NCBI RefSeq assembly: GCF_006538325.1
Contig: NZ_BJKK01000008.1
Coordinates: 1-64,000 of the forward strand
Direction of reading: 5' to 3'
Length of the DNA stretch: 64,000 nucleotides
Origin: Alteromonas sp. KUL42
Lineage (GTDB): Bacteria > Pseudomonadota > Gammaproteobacteria > Enterobacterales > Alteromonadaceae
Numbering within the stretch: the stretch's first letter is position 1; the number at the start of each line of letters is the position of its first letter. This document shows, in pieces, positions 39,082-49,425 of this stretch. Below the pieces are notes generated by a model. It had not been told where the DNA came from, searched no databases, and saw only the letters and a list, made by a program, of their open reading frames with translations. Position numbers and translations under genes: made by a program.

Positions 39082-40386
39082 ATGATTGTTACCCTTTCCC
39101 ATCACAATGCAGAGTTGCGCAAAGTGCAGGCTATTGCTGATGCTAGTCGGCATTTGCTTGAGAGTATAAAAGCGTCTGTTGCGACCATCCAATTTACGCC
39201 AACTGGCGATATTATCGAAGCAAACGCGCTGTTTTGTGAACTTATGGGCTGTACACCACAAGATATTGCTGGTAAGCATCACAGGGTGTTTTGTTTGAAA
39301 CAATATGCGGATTCGCAAGAGTATTCGCATTTTTGGAAGCAGCTTAGAGATGGTCACTCGCAAAGTAATACGTTTGAGCGAATTAAGCCGGATGGCCAGA
39401 CAGTATGGCTTGAAGCGACCTATATACCTATCAAAGACAGTGTCGGTTCGGTGACCTCTGTACTGAAGATTGCCTGTGACGTTACGCAAAGAATGGAAGA
39501 GGTCGCGTATGGTAAGGCTGTTACCGAATCGCTAGATAAGTCGACTGCTGTAATCGAGTTCACACCCGATGGCGTCATACGCAAAGCTAACGATAATTTT
39601 TTACATGCTATGGGATACTCGTTAGAGCAAATCCAAGATAAGCATCATTCAATGTTTTGCACCCAAGAGTTTTTAGCTGACAATAGCAATTTTTGGCGAC
39701 GATTAGGACAAGGTGAACATCAATCTGGTTTGTTTGAACGACGCACTGCGAGTGGTGATCCCATATGGTTAGAGGCAACCTATAATCCAATAATAGGGCC
39801 CGAGGGCACAGTGATAAAGGTTATTAAGTTTGCAACTAATGTTACCGAACAAGTGAAAGAAAAAATGCTTGTTACGCAGGCGGCTGAATTGGCCTTTTCT
39901 ACTGCAGAAGAAACTACACAGATTGCTGATAAAGGCAATGAGATGCTTAAAAAATCGGTTAGTTCATCTGATGCCGCACGTCAACAAGTAGACAAAACGA
40001 ATGCAATTATGTCAAAGCTCATAGAGCAATCAGGTAATATTGAGGCGATTGTCTCTACTATTCGAGCTATTGCCGAGCAAACTAACTTGCTCGCACTTAA
40101 CGCAGCTATTGAAGCGGCAAGAGCAGGCGATCAGGGGCGCGGTTTCGCCGTTGTCGCCGATGAAGTAAGGCAACTTGCAAGTCGAACTAGCGAGTCAACG
40201 GTAGAAATAGAGTCGGTGGTAAGTGAAAATAAATTGTTGTCAGGTCAAGCATCGGACCAAATGCAAAATGTTCGTTTGAATGTAGAGCAAACTAACGAAC
40301 AGATAACGCAAGTCCAAGGAGTTATGGATGAAATATATCGCGGTGCTGAAAATGTTTCTGTTTCTGTTTCATCTTTGTTGAAATAA
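39082..40386 (+). CDS. Soluble methyl-accepting chemotaxis-type protein with two PAS domains
   Basis: The 434-residue protein starts with two tandem PAS domains (about 30-145 and 150-265; each ends in a conserved ...WLEATY.P..D/G...K.A.DVT segment), then a short signalling domain with the tip [35 protein letters not shown] shown in part. No membrane helix is seen, so it is cytoplasmic and may sense redox or small ligands. The C-terminal signalling part is short (about 160 residues). Ligand unknown. Confidence 0.9.
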   Translation: MIVTLSHHNAELRKVQAIADASRHLLESIKASVATIQFTPTGDIIEANALFCELMGCTPQDIAGKHHRVFCLKQYADSQEYSHFWKQLRDGHSQSNTFERIKPDGQTVWLEATYIPIKDSVGSVTSVLKIACDVTQRMEEVAYGKAVTESLDKSTAVIEFTPDGVIRKANDNFLHAMGYSLEQIQDKHHSMFCTQEFLADNSNFWRRLGQGEHQSGLFERRTASGDPIWLEATYNPIIGPEGTVIKVIKFATNVTEQVKEKMLVTQAAELAFSTAEETTQIADKGNEMLKKSVSSSDAARQQVDKTNAIMSKLIEQSGNIEAIVSTIRAIAEQTNLLALNAAIEAARAGDQGRGFAVVADEVRQLASRTSESTVEIESVVSENKLLSGQASDQMQNVRLNVEQTNEQITQVQGVMDEIYRGAENVSVSVSSLLK

Positions 40387-40412
40387 CGAATTTACTGACG
40401 TTGTAAACTAAA

Positions 40413-40440
40413 AAGGGAAAGCCTTGTGGCTTTCCCTTCT
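40413..40440 (+). terminator. Rho-independent terminator between convergent chemoreceptor genes
   Basis: AAGGGAAAGCC and GGCTTTCCCTT pair around TTGT (40413-40438). Flanking A and T runs let it work in both directions for the two convergent genes. Confidence 0.8.
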
Positions 40441-40475
40441 TGTATTGGCTGTGCACGAATGAAAATCAGTTGTTT

Positions 40476-42431
40476 CTATACCTTAAATTGACCTACCAGT
40501 TCATTAAGGTTTTTCGATAAAGACAGCAAATTATCCGCGTTACTTGAAAGTCCTTTTGAAGCATGACTGACATCAGTAGTTGATGTCTGCATACCGGATA
40601 TTGTACGACTGATTTCTTCTGAAACTTGATATTGCTCTTCTGCTGCACTGGCAATTTGAGTGATTTGATTCATTATTTGCTGTACTAGCTCACCTATCTG
40701 CTCGAAAGTTGCTCGTGCTTGGTTAGACTGATCCGTAGCCTGTTCAGACTGATCTAAGCCTGTGGCCATTTTATTAGAAACAAATTGCGTCCTCTCGATG
40801 AGCTTAGTGAGCATGCCGTCAATCTCTTCGGTTGCACCGTAAGAGCGTTGAGCTAGCGAGCGCACTTCATCGGCAACGACGGCAAATCCACGACCTTGTT
40901 CACCGGCACGCGCCGATTCAATAGCTGCGTTAAGTGCAAGTAAGTTGGTCTGCTCGGCAATGCTCCTAATAACGTTTAGGATTTGGTTGATATTATCGCT
41001 TTCACTTTCCAACTGTTTGGTTGCTTGAGATGAGTCTTGAGTCAATTGTTTTAATTGCTCAACTTGTGTAACTGTCTCGCGGATCATAGACAGGCCGCTG
41101 TGGCTTGCTTTATCCGTTTGCTCAGTGGCTTCTTGCGTGGAAATACAGTTTCGCGCTACTTCTTGTGCAGCGGCGGCCATTTCATTAGTGGCAGTGGCTG
41201 CTTGTTCAATTGAGCGCTCTTGCTTATCACTGGCCTGTTGTAGAGACGACGCCATGTTAGTGAAATTATTTGATGCGGAATATAAGTGCTCAGATTGCTG
41301 CTTGATTTCAGTGATCAAATCGCGAATTGAATCTAAAAAGGCATTAAAGTAATTCGCAAGGTCACTTACTTCATCTTTGCCACGTACTTCTAAGCGCTGA
41401 GTGAGGTCGCCTCTGCCTTCCGAAATAGCCCGTAAACTTCGGCTAATTCGGTGGATTGGAGCAACAATGCGATTGGCCATCACAATGCCTAAAACACTGC
41501 AAAGAATAATCATGACTATCAGTACAACCATCATTGTCGATACGATACTCCATGCTGGAGCTTCAATATCTGAGCTTTCAATAACCCCTACAAACTGCCA
41601 ATTCAGCGCAGGTGAACGATAGGTGGTTACTGTTAGTTCACCGTCATCACCATCAACAGTGAAGTGGCTGTCACGTTCAGTTTTTAACGCTTTATAAAGT
41701 GGGTTACCACTGAGCTCGTTAATATTTTTGAAGTTATTTGCTTTGTTGCGCGGGTCGGCAAGAACCACACCGTTTTGGTCGACTAAAATAACGTAACCCG
41801 TTTCACCCAACTTAACCCCGTTTACCAATTTTGTCAGCGTATCTAAGGTTACATCAATAGATTGCACGCCAATTGTACTCCCTCTTGAGCCCTCAATAGT
41901 CGTGGCAATAGATATCATCGGGCCACCTGAAATACCTTGATAAGGCGAGGTTATAATCGCATTTCCAGATGCATTTTTGGCTTGTTGATACCAAGGTCTT
42001 TTGCGCGGGTCGTAGTTATCCATAGTTTCAGGAGGATACTGAATAAATCCCCCTGTTTCCGTGCCCATATAAACGTTAAGCAGGTTAGGGTGCTTGTCTC
42101 TAAACTGGCCGTGAAACTTAAAGATTTCGCTCTCAATGACACCGTTTTGCAGGGGAACCATATCTGCCCTTCTACCGATGTAACTGGTAATATCGGTATT
42201 TGCCGCCGCTAACAAACGCTCATCGCTGGCCATATAGCGAACATGCTCTTTCATTCCTTCAAAGAACAACTCGAAGGCATTGTCAATTTGGTGGATTTCT
42301 TGTGTAGCACTATTAATAAAATAATCACGTGACTGAGTAAACGTCTGCACCGTTGTTGTTACAACCAATACAATAATTGGTACGGTAACGGCGACGAGGA
42401 AAGCGGTGATGAGTTTACTGCGGATATTCAT
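40476..42431 (-). CDS. Methyl-accepting chemotaxis protein with dCache sensor
   Basis: The 651-residue receptor has an N-terminal membrane helix (about 7-29), a periplasmic double-Cache domain (about 35-275) with the KRPWYQQA motif and [10 protein letters not shown], a second membrane helix (about 285-310), a HAMP domain and a signalling domain with [20 protein letters not shown]. dCache domains usually bind amino acids or organic acids. A GCCGATGA element upstream (minus strand, near 42500) resembles a FliA -10, but the -35 is poor. Confidence 0.93.
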   Translation of the reverse strand: MNIRSKLITAFLVAVTVPIIVLVVTTTVQTFTQSRDYFINSATQEIHQIDNAFELFFEGMKEHVRYMASDERLLAAANTDITSYIGRRADMVPLQNGVIESEIFKFHGQFRDKHPNLLNVYMGTETGGFIQYPPETMDNYDPRKRPWYQQAKNASGNAIITSPYQGISGGPMISIATTIEGSRGSTIGVQSIDVTLDTLTKLVNGVKLGETGYVILVDQNGVVLADPRNKANNFKNINELSGNPLYKALKTERDSHFTVDGDDGELTVTTYRSPALNWQFVGVIESSDIEAPAWSIVSTMMVVLIVMIILCSVLGIVMANRIVAPIHRISRSLRAISEGRGDLTQRLEVRGKDEVSDLANYFNAFLDSIRDLITEIKQQSEHLYSASNNFTNMASSLQQASDKQERSIEQAATATNEMAAAAQEVARNCISTQEATEQTDKASHSGLSMIRETVTQVEQLKQLTQDSSQATKQLESESDNINQILNVIRSIAEQTNLLALNAAIESARAGEQGRGFAVVADEVRSLAQRSYGATEEIDGMLTKLIERTQFVSNKMATGLDQSEQATDQSNQARATFEQIGELVQQIMNQITQIASAAEEQYQVSEEISRTISGMQTSTTDVSHASKGLSSNADNLLSLSKNLNELVGQFKV

Positions 42432-42683
42432 AGACGCGTCTCTTCTTGTTATTAGGTCTGATGGATGTTATATCCAGTATTAACGAGTTTTTATATCATC
42501 GGCAATGGTGTTTGTTATCTGTCTACTAACCTCATCGGCAGAAAGTGAAATATTTCAACCGTTTTACAATAAAAATTTAAAACAAAGATCCTAAATTCAA
42601 AGGAGGTTAAGTGATAGACGGTGCTTGAAAGGGTTTTAACGTACTAGCGAATGCGCACCAGAAGACGAGGTTTGTCTGCTACA

Positions 42684-44843
42684 CTATTGCCGAGTTATCT
42701 GTTTTATGGCGGCAATATCCATTTCTGTCTCTAGCCTTCTAAACAGCACTGTGCCCTCATCTTGGCTAACGTCGATGAGCAGTTGATTGCTTGGAACAGT
42801 CATTACTTGAGTGGCACTTTTTGCCGACAAATCGTAATGCCACAACTGATGCTCACCTTGGTTTCTTACCTGAAAGAACATTCCACTTTCACTATTTACC
42901 GACATATCGATATTGTCTGCGTCTGTGTCCCACAGTAATGCAAGGTTCCCTTTGGGGGTAACTAGGAAAAGCTTATTATTTTGAATAACGACAATATCTT
43001 TGTTTCCAATGGCATGGGCCGCCTGCTCAGGCTTAATCGGAAAAATAGTGCTTAACCTCTGGGTTTGCGGGGAAAATCGACCAATCCATACATTGTCGTT
43101 TTGTTTGAAGGTAACAAGTAGGGTTTGGCTATCTTCATGCCAGCTAAGTAGATGGGTGATATTTGCTTCTATATGAAAGTCTTCTGTGTTGCCAGACTGT
43201 GTATCAATTCGTTTGAGTTTTTCACCAACTGCGACAAAAAGCGATGTTTCTGATTGCCATAAAGGGGCGCTCAATGGCATTGAACTACTGTCAGACGATA
43301 TAAGCTCCCTTTCTTTACTCCCGCTGGTGATAAATAGTTGTCGAGTATTTGGCCTCTGTGATACGTAGGCTACTTGCTTGCCAAGGGGAGAAAGACGTGC
43401 GCTATGATCAATTTGTGTGGAATTAACCACATCTAAAGGTGTCAGTAAGGGCTCGGTTTTATCTAATGGGTAACTAACTATATCAGCATCGCGAGTTACT
43501 AAACTAAATACAATTTGATTCGGACCTGCAAAACTAGCATCTTGGATTTGCGAGAAGCTAGTGTAATTAACTTGAGAGAGTTGACCCTCACTGTCGAGTA
43601 TACGCATCTGTTGCGTATCGCTAAGCAGCAAAGTTTTGTTGTTCGGATGCCAACTTACCCTAATATGCGAGGCATCAAGTGTAATGCGGTGGGTGAGTTT
43701 TTTCTTTTCAATGTCATATTCAAAAATTTTCTGTTGTTGTGAGCGCGTTTCTTCAGCAACTAACGCTAAATGACGCCCATCTTGAGACAAAGCCATATCA
43801 CGTACGGTAACTGTTTCTTCAAGAGGGGATAAAAATGTCTCTTGCCCTGTTATCAAATCAACCTGAAGAACACGCATATTATATGAATCAGCAGACTGTA
43901 CCAGAGCATACATAATATGATCATCAGCTATGTTAATGTCGGTAAGATAGATAAAGCCCGTAAGTGCGTGAAGTAATTGAACATCAACTGAGCTATCGCT
44001 AATTCTTAACCGCTTTATGAGAAAATGAGCGCTGTCATCAACATAATCCAATTCAGTAAAAATCAATGATTGGTTATTGCCAAGCCATGCAAACGAGAGA
44101 ATAGGGAGAGGTGACGTATACAGAAGTTGGTGATTCTTACTTTGATTGTCTCGAAGCCATAGCGAAGCATTATCTTCAGACTCTTTTATATATGCTGTAT
44201 TGCGTAAGTCTGGAGAGAAACGAGGAAAGTATTCGTCCTCTTCAGTTGCAGACAATACTTCCAGTGCAACCTGCTGAAAAGCAGGCAAAGGTTTTTCGTT
44301 CCAATAAGCTCTAACTGCAAAATATAAACTAATACCTAAGATACAAATAGCGGTGATTGACTTCCAGTAGTCAACCAAAGGTGAGAGAAACAGAGTGATA
44401 ACTTGTTTGTTAGGTGATTGTGCTTCGCCAATTTCGGATTTTTCATTGACGCTACGGGGATCGCTTTCTGGCTGATATACATTCGCAACTAAGCTATAAC
44501 CTCTTTTGGGGTGAGTTTTTATTACGCTTTGCGTTTTTGCGTTGTCGCCGAGTGTTTTGCGTAGAATAGCAATACAACGTTGTATAGAACTTGGACTGTA
44601 AATTGATCGTGGCCAAATAGCAGTGAATATGTCTTCTTGGCTCACTAATTTTGTGTGATGGGCTACCAAAAGTAACAATACCTGCATGACTTTTGGTTCT
44701 ACCAAAACAGCCTGATCTGATGGGGGAACAATACCTCTTTCAGACAATTCATCTGCGCGAGTAATCAAACCTTTTTCCGGTTCAATATAGTAGTCATTTA
44801 ACCAAAATGGCTTTTTAATATTTATTGTTTTTTGTACTGCCAC
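42684..44843 (-). CDS. CadC-type membrane transcriptional regulator with beta-propeller sensor
   Basis: The 719-residue protein has an OmpR/PhoB-type winged helix (about 45-122, with KTHPKRGYSLVANV at the end), a linker, one membrane helix (about 162-181) and a large periplasmic region of TolB/WD40-like beta-propeller repeats. This is the one-component CadC layout, in which the periplasmic part senses and the cytoplasmic part binds DNA. It is divergent from the trypsin-ankyrin gene 198 bp away, so it may control it. Ligand unknown. Confidence 0.85.
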   Translation of the reverse strand: MAVQKTINIKKPFWLNDYYIEPEKGLITRADELSERGIVPPSDQAVLVEPKVMQVLLLLVAHHTKLVSQEDIFTAIWPRSIYSPSSIQRCIAILRKTLGDNAKTQSVIKTHPKRGYSLVANVYQPESDPRSVNEKSEIGEAQSPNKQVITLFLSPLVDYWKSITAICILGISLYFAVRAYWNEKPLPAFQQVALEVLSATEEDEYFPRFSPDLRNTAYIKESEDNASLWLRDNQSKNHQLLYTSPLPILSFAWLGNNQSLIFTELDYVDDSAHFLIKRLRISDSSVDVQLLHALTGFIYLTDINIADDHIMYALVQSADSYNMRVLQVDLITGQETFLSPLEETVTVRDMALSQDGRHLALVAEETRSQQQKIFEYDIEKKKLTHRITLDASHIRVSWHPNNKTLLLSDTQQMRILDSEGQLSQVNYTSFSQIQDASFAGPNQIVFSLVTRDADIVSYPLDKTEPLLTPLDVVNSTQIDHSARLSPLGKQVAYVSQRPNTRQLFITSGSKERELISSDSSSMPLSAPLWQSETSLFVAVGEKLKRIDTQSGNTEDFHIEANITHLLSWHEDSQTLLVTFKQNDNVWIGRFSPQTQRLSTIFPIKPEQAAHAIGNKDIVVIQNNKLFLVTPKGNLALLWDTDADNIDMSVNSESGMFFQVRNQGEHQLWHYDLSAKSATQVMTVPSNQLLIDVSQDEGTVLFRRLETEMDIAAIKQITRQ

Positions 44844-45041
44844 TATATCTAACTCTTTGATTTTTAATGCCCTAAGGTTTCCTTAAGGAAAACAACATCA
44901 TTTCTGTATTGTTAATTATCCCGCGTAACTACACGCTTCCACAATACGTTAACACAGTGCGCTACACAGCATGGGATTGCAGCGTTAGCGCGACTGAGTA
45001 AAGCGTATTTAATCACAAACACGTTAGTTCAAGGTAATTAA

Positions 45042-46547
45042 ATGAATCTACAGCCAATATTAAATATAATAAAAACAACGCCTTTGGTACTTATTCTAAG
45101 CAGCATATCAACAACCTTTGATGCAAACGCCATTGTTATTCGCCATGACAAACCTGACGCCGAATACCAGCAATTAGCAAAGGATCTAACACCTTACGTG
45201 GCACATTTAGACAGCTGCGTCGCGACAGTCATAGATGACTACTGGTTAGTAACAGCTGCCCATTGTGTTAATGCAAATGAACATTACCCCGTGAGCATTA
45301 CACACCTACAAAACGAATACCCTGTTACGCACATCATTGGCCACCCAGATTTTGCTAAAAGCGGCGATTCTGATATTGCGCTTTTACAATTGGCGTGGCC
45401 TTTGATTGGCGCAAAGTATGCGCCTTTATACGAAAATAAGGATGAAAAAGGCAAGCAGATTACACTAATAGGAAATGGCACAACGGGTAACGGTTTAACC
45501 GGAGATAGCCTAAGAGACGGTGTTTTTCGCGGTGCAACAAATGTTATTTCTATAACAGATGGACATTGGATGTCATTTAAGTTCAATGAACCCGCTGAGG
45601 GGACTGAGTTTGAAGGTGTGAGTGGTACAGGCGATAGTGGCGGTCCTGCCTTCATTTTCCAATCAGGCGTTCCATTTTTGGCTGGTGTAAGCTGTTGTCA
45701 GGAAGCAGACGTTCAAGGTAGTTACGGTGCCACAGAGCATTACTCGAGAATATCTACGCATATTGAATGGTTACGTGAGCAGCAGAGAGCTCATCAAAAG
45801 GTGCCTGTACTCGACAGTGATATATTATATTTGCTGCGCTCGGGGCGACGCGGAGAAGCATTGGAATTAATTGAAAGAGGCAACAATTGGCACATATCAA
45901 AGAAGGTTACTGAAGCTATATTAATGCACGCTTTTATTACACACGATTTGGCGTTGCTTGAAGCTATGTTGAATGCCTCTCCAACTTTGATAAATGAAAC
46001 GATTAATGAATTGCCCTTGATGGATTATGCGTTGAAGCAGGGCAATGGGCGGTTTTTTTCTTATCTTGCAAGAGCAGGAGCAGACTTAACTCACCGTGGA
46101 TTTCGAGGGCAGCATTATCTGAGCCGTTTAATGTGGCAATATTTTGGTGATGATGTTTCAGCGTTAGCGCAAGTGCTTATTAACGCAGGCGCAGATATTA
46201 ATGCTCAAGATGAACGAGGGGATTCTGCGCTGCATATGGCCGGTTACTATGGCGATCTTGCACGGGTGAAATTTTTAATAGAACGCGGGGCTGATTTTAA
46301 CCTAAAAGACCATCAGGGGAATACACTTTTGATGGACGCTCAAAGGCGTGAGCAACAGGATATTGTTGAGTATTTACAGTTGTTAAATATGAAAAAAATT
46401 AAACGAATTCCCACGAAAATAGCTTCTACCACTCGTCATCGTCATCAAAGCCCTTGCTCTTTTTTTGAGGGCTTTGTTTTGAAGTCCCATCAGTATGGGT
46501 ATTTTGCTCTTCGCCGTCTTCAGTTTTCAAAGGCGTGGGGAACTTAA
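45042..46547 (+). CDS. Secreted trypsin-like serine protease with C-terminal ankyrin repeats
   Basis: The 501-residue protein has a signal sequence (to about DANA, residue 30), then a chymotrypsin-fold protease with His74 (TAAHC), Asp111 (SDIALLQL) and Ser199 (GTGDSGGPA), followed by ankyrin repeats (about 315-450, including SALHMAGYYGDLARVKFLI). The fusion is unusual. The last 40 residues after MKKIKR are encoded by sequence antisense to the DUF2897 gene, with a hairpin terminator inside, so the original C-terminus may have been shorter. Divergent from the CadC-like regulator. Confidence 0.85.
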   Translation: MNLQPILNIIKTTPLVLILSSISTTFDANAIVIRHDKPDAEYQQLAKDLTPYVAHLDSCVATVIDDYWLVTAAHCVNANEHYPVSITHLQNEYPVTHIIGHPDFAKSGDSDIALLQLAWPLIGAKYAPLYENKDEKGKQITLIGNGTTGNGLTGDSLRDGVFRGATNVISITDGHWMSFKFNEPAEGTEFEGVSGTGDSGGPAFIFQSGVPFLAGVSCCQEADVQGSYGATEHYSRISTHIEWLREQQRAHQKVPVLDSDILYLLRSGRRGEALELIERGNNWHISKKVTEAILMHAFITHDLALLEAMLNASPTLINETINELPLMDYALKQGNGRFFSYLARAGADLTHRGFRGQHYLSRLMWQYFGDDVSALAQVLINAGADINAQDERGDSALHMAGYYGDLARVKFLIERGADFNLKDHQGNTLLMDAQRREQQDIVEYLQLLNMKKIKRIPTKIASTTRHRHQSPCSFFEGFVLKSHQYGYFALRRLQFSKAWGT

Positions 46548-46635
46548 ACTTTGCACTGTATTTCAAAAGTGTGATATTGCCAATTACCACACCAAGTACT
46601 AAGACGATAATGACAATAACCCAAGTAAAATCCAT
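46426..46635 (-). CDS. DUF2897 family small membrane protein
   Basis: The 69-residue protein has one N-terminal membrane helix (VIVIIVLVLGVVIGNITLL), a KFPTPLKTEDGE segment and an acidic tail ending DDDDEW. This matches the small DUF2897 proteins of Alteromonadales; function unknown. It overlaps the 3' end of the protease gene by 122 bp in antisense. It is at the end of the dapE-side minus-strand cluster. Confidence 0.75.
   Translation of the reverse strand: MDFTWVIVIIVLVLGVVIGNITLLKYSAKFKFPTPLKTEDGEEQNTHTDGTSKQSPQKKSKGFDDDDEW
46446..46480 (+). terminator. Hairpin and T run inside the protease/DUF2897 overlap
   Basis: CAAAGCCCT (46446-46454) and AGGGCTTTG (46468-46476) pair around a T-rich loop and TTTTG follows. 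It has the form of a plus-strand terminator but lies before the annotated stop of the protease gene and within the antisense DUF2897 reading frame. Confidence 0.55.
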
Positions 46636-46687
46636 GATGTTCTCTTAATAGCTAAGCAAGTACCACACATCTAAATGAGGCGGTAAT

Positions 46688-47371
46688 TTAGTCTCGCCCG
46701 TTGTTCAGCACATACCTAGTGTACAATAAAGGTAGCTGAGAAAGTATATATGCTTTGCCGTCAATGTCACTTTGTGAAATGGCGTGTGCTAAATCGTCTA
46801 AGTTTCTTGCTTTTTCAAAATAGGTTGCGGTTGATTTATGACTAAGATGCCATGGTTCTCTAGCTACTCCGCCCTTGTATTCATCAAAAGGGCGGTAAAA
46901 GCCAAAAGTGGCCATATTGCTTTCAAGCCAGCAAGCCAGTGAATAACACGGGCCGTTTTTTTCATACTCTGCGCAAATCAAATTAAATGGTTGCTGCGAT
47001 TGAGCGACGGCCTGCTTATCGTAAACATCAATATCGGTACCCCAATGATGACGACTACCGCCTGGCAATGCTGACCATGTAAGTATGGCGTGCAGTTTTT
47101 CTTCTTGCGTCAGTGCACTGAAGTTGAGAACTTGACCTTCTGCATTAAGTAGCGTGGCGTCACCTCGCCATTTTCGATTGAAAATAGCCATTTGTCGTGA
47201 AAAGTCACGGTAACTGCTGACTAATTGTAAGTCTATACCATCGTGAAGCGCCGCATTTTGCATTGCAGTGAAATCAGTTAATACTTCAGGATGTAAAAAA
47301 TGGCCATGGCCAGCATCAACTAAGTAATCGTTGTGCTGTCCAAGCCATTGTTCTATATCTACTTTGTGCAT
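46688..47371 (-). CDS. M15-family D-alanyl-D-alanine carboxypeptidase (VanY-like)
   Basis: The 227-residue protein has the zinc peptidase motifs SSYRDFSRQ, GGSRHHWGTDIDVYD (His and Asp ligands) and EPWHLSHK (catalytic Glu and His). Such enzymes trim D-Ala from peptidoglycan peptides. No signal peptide is evident, so it may be cytoplasmic. It lies 20 bp downstream of dapE, which feeds diaminopimelate to the same polymer. Confidence 0.9.
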   Translation of the reverse strand: MHKVDIEQWLGQHNDYLVDAGHGHFLHPEVLTDFTAMQNAALHDGIDLQLVSSYRDFSRQMAIFNRKWRGDATLLNAEGQVLNFSALTQEEKLHAILTWSALPGGSRHHWGTDIDVYDKQAVAQSQQPFNLICAEYEKNGPCYSLACWLESNMATFGFYRPFDEYKGGVAREPWHLSHKSTATYFEKARNLDDLAHAISQSDIDGKAYILSQLPLLYTRYVLNNGRD

Positions 47372-47391
47372 TGGTGTAATCGCATACTCGC

Positions 47392-48528
47392 TTAATTCGC
47401 GAGTAAGCGTTCAAGAATACCGAAATACATATCGGCGAGTTGCTCTAAGTCAGCCATTTTAACGCACTCATCTATTTTATGGATGGTGGCGTTTACCGGA
47501 CCAAGCTCAATTACTTGTGCCCCCGTTGGTGCAATAAAACGCCCATCTGATGTACCGCCCGCAGTAGAAAGTACGGTTGGGTTTCCTTTAACGGCTGCTA
47601 TGGCTCCTTGAGTGGCTTCTAGCAAAGCGCCTGTATCTGTTAGGAACGGTTGACCGTTGAAGGTCCACTTAATCTCGTAGTCAAGCTCATGCTTATCTAA
47701 AATAGCAGTGACACGTTCGATAAGTTGTTGATCAGTGACTTCTGTAGAAAAGCGGAAATTAAAACATACGTGGAGTTCGCCAGGAATAACATTACCTGCA
47801 CCTGTACCACCGTGGATGTTTGAAATTTGAAAACTGGTAGGCGGGAAAAATTCATTGCCGTTATCCCAGTGAGACTTCGCCAATTCATCTAAGGCAGCCA
47901 TTGCCATATGCACAGGGTTTTTGGCCAAATGAGGGTAGGCAACGTGACCTTGTACGCCTTTAACCACTAAGTCACCGGTTAATGAGCCTCGACGACCATT
48001 TTTAACAATATCGCCTACTTCATCGGTTGATGATGGTTCGCCAACCACACACCACGTGATTTTTTCATTACGTGCTTCTAATGTGTCAATGACCCGTGTT
48101 GTGCCATTAATAAACGGGCCTTCTTCATCGCTTGTAATAAGGTACGCAATACTGCCTTTGTGATTAGGGTATTTTTGTACAAATTCACGGGTAGCGACTA
48201 ACATCGCCGCTAAACTGCCTTTCATGTCAGCCGCGCCACGGCCATGAAGGTAGCCATCAACCTCAGTGGCGACAAACGGTGGTGTTTTCCATGCATTCTC
48301 AGGCCCGCTAGGTACCACATCCGTATGCCCAGCAAAGCAAAATACAGGCTCAGTTGTACCGCGACGAGACCATAGGTTGGTAGTATCGTCAAACACCATG
48401 GTCTCATTGTTAAAACCCAGTGTGCCTAGAAATTCTTTCATTGCATCCTGACATCCCGCATCCTCCGGTGTTACCGAGCGGCGGTTCATTAGATTTTTGG
48501 CAATATCGATAACTGAGTCGTTTAACAA
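47392..48528 (-). CDS. dapE: Succinyl-diaminopimelate desuccinylase
   Basis: The 378-residue metallo-enzyme makes L,L-diaminopimelate for lysine and peptidoglycan. The metal-binding [13 protein letters not shown], the [10 protein letters not shown] and TSDEEGP motifs, and C-terminal EL..VN.TIHKIDE are visible. Its start overlaps the arsC-like gene by 7 bp, the same pair as E. coli yffB (ypfM)-dapE. Confidence 0.95.
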   Translation of the reverse strand: MLNDSVIDIAKNLMNRRSVTPEDAGCQDAMKEFLGTLGFNNETMVFDDTTNLWSRRGTTEPVFCFAGHTDVVPSGPENAWKTPPFVATEVDGYLHGRGAADMKGSLAAMLVATREFVQKYPNHKGSIAYLITSDEEGPFINGTTRVIDTLEARNEKITWCVVGEPSSTDEVGDIVKNGRRGSLTGDLVVKGVQGHVAYPHLAKNPVHMAMAALDELAKSHWDNGNEFFPPTSFQISNIHGGTGAGNVIPGELHVCFNFRFSTEVTDQQLIERVTAILDKHELDYEIKWTFNGQPFLTDTGALLEATQGAIAAVKGNPTVLSTAGGTSDGRFIAPTGAQVIELGPVNATIHKIDECVKMADLEQLADMYFGILERLLAN

Positions 48529-48870
48529 AATATTTCCTCGTACTGGGCTGGCTTAAATCCAATGTGATAAGCGTTATTGTGAAATAAAATAGGGCGTTTC
48601 ACCATAGCAGGGTGAAGTAGCAATAATTTCAACGCTTTCTCTTTATCAATATCATTTTTGTCTTCATCACTTAGTTGACGAAACGTTGTACCGCGTTTAT
48701 TTAGCATAGCTTCCCAGCCAAGTTCTGCTTCTGCGCTAGCTAAAAAGTCAGCCTCTATGCCGTCTTTGCGATAGTCGTGAAACGCGTAGGTAATGTTATT
48801 GTCTGCTAACCACTTTTTTGCGTTTTTTTATGGTGTCACAATTGGGAATACCGTAAAGGAATGTACTCAT
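48522..48870 (-). pseudogene. ArsC/YffB-like (Spx/ArsC thioredoxin-fold) protein, frameshifted
   Basis: From ATG 48870 the frame reads MSTFLYGIPNCDTIKK and then stops. One frame over it continues WLADNNITYAFHDYRKDGIE... to ...RGTTFRQL... [12 protein letters not shown]. The break is at a run of seven A (minus strand, 48823-48829), where six would restore the frame and give about 115 residues, the normal family length. The CXXT-type motif NCDT is present. It is adjacent to dapE as in E. coli. Error, mutation or slippage cannot be told apart here. Confidence 0.85.
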
Positions 48871-48921
48871 GAATAATGTCCAAACTACTTGTTGTGTGCG
48901 AAAGCCTAACGTACTGAGGAT

Positions 48922-49423
48922 TTATAAGTAAAGAGAGAAAAGCGTATCTTCTGCTGCTTCAACATGCCTTCTTTGGGTGGGCATAACACCTTGTAACGCT
49001 TGGGCATTCAAAACCGTCATTATACAAATATTTGCAACGCCTTGCTGCTTCAACCAAGCACTGTTAATCGTAAATAATGGCTGTTTAATTGAAAATTTGT
49101 CACCTGGCTTAAAGGAACATGAAAATTGAGCTCCATATAAATGCTGCGTGTCATTACCGTATTTTATTCTGCATCTAAGGCCCGCTGAGGATTTAACTTC
49201 AACGGCATAGTCTAATGGGCAAACCGTTAAAACAACCCCATCAAAAGGCGCCATTACCGTATTAGAGGTGGAGGATACAGCTGCACCTGGCCCAAAAAAA
49301 ACCATTTTTAACTAAAACGTCTTCTAATGCAGAAAGGGCTATTACTTGGCCAGTAAAGGGACTGGCGATATCAAACTGTCGCTTAAAATCACTGGGTGGG
49401 TATTGTAATAGTTTGTTGTTCAA
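48922..49423 (-). pseudogene. PTS EIIA-Glc-like protein, frameshifted and lacking the usual histidine
   Basis: From TTG 49423, two bp after the ACT gene and behind GAGGA, the frame encodes FDIASPFTGQVIALS...VLVKNG and then shifts at a run of eight A on the plus strand (49294-49301). Seven would restore ...NGFFGPGAAVSS... and a 166-residue EIIA-type protein, close to the 169 of E. coli Crr. The active-site motif HFGIDT is replaced by IKYGNDT, so there is no obvious phospho-accepting His. If functional, it would be a regulatory relative, not a sugar PTS component. Confidence 0.75.
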
Positions 49424-49425
49424 TA

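Noticed and set aside
42480-42520. FliA (sigma-28) promoter before the dCache chemoreceptor
   Set aside because: A GCCGATGA-like -10 is present on the minus strand, but no TAAA -35 lies at the required spacing.
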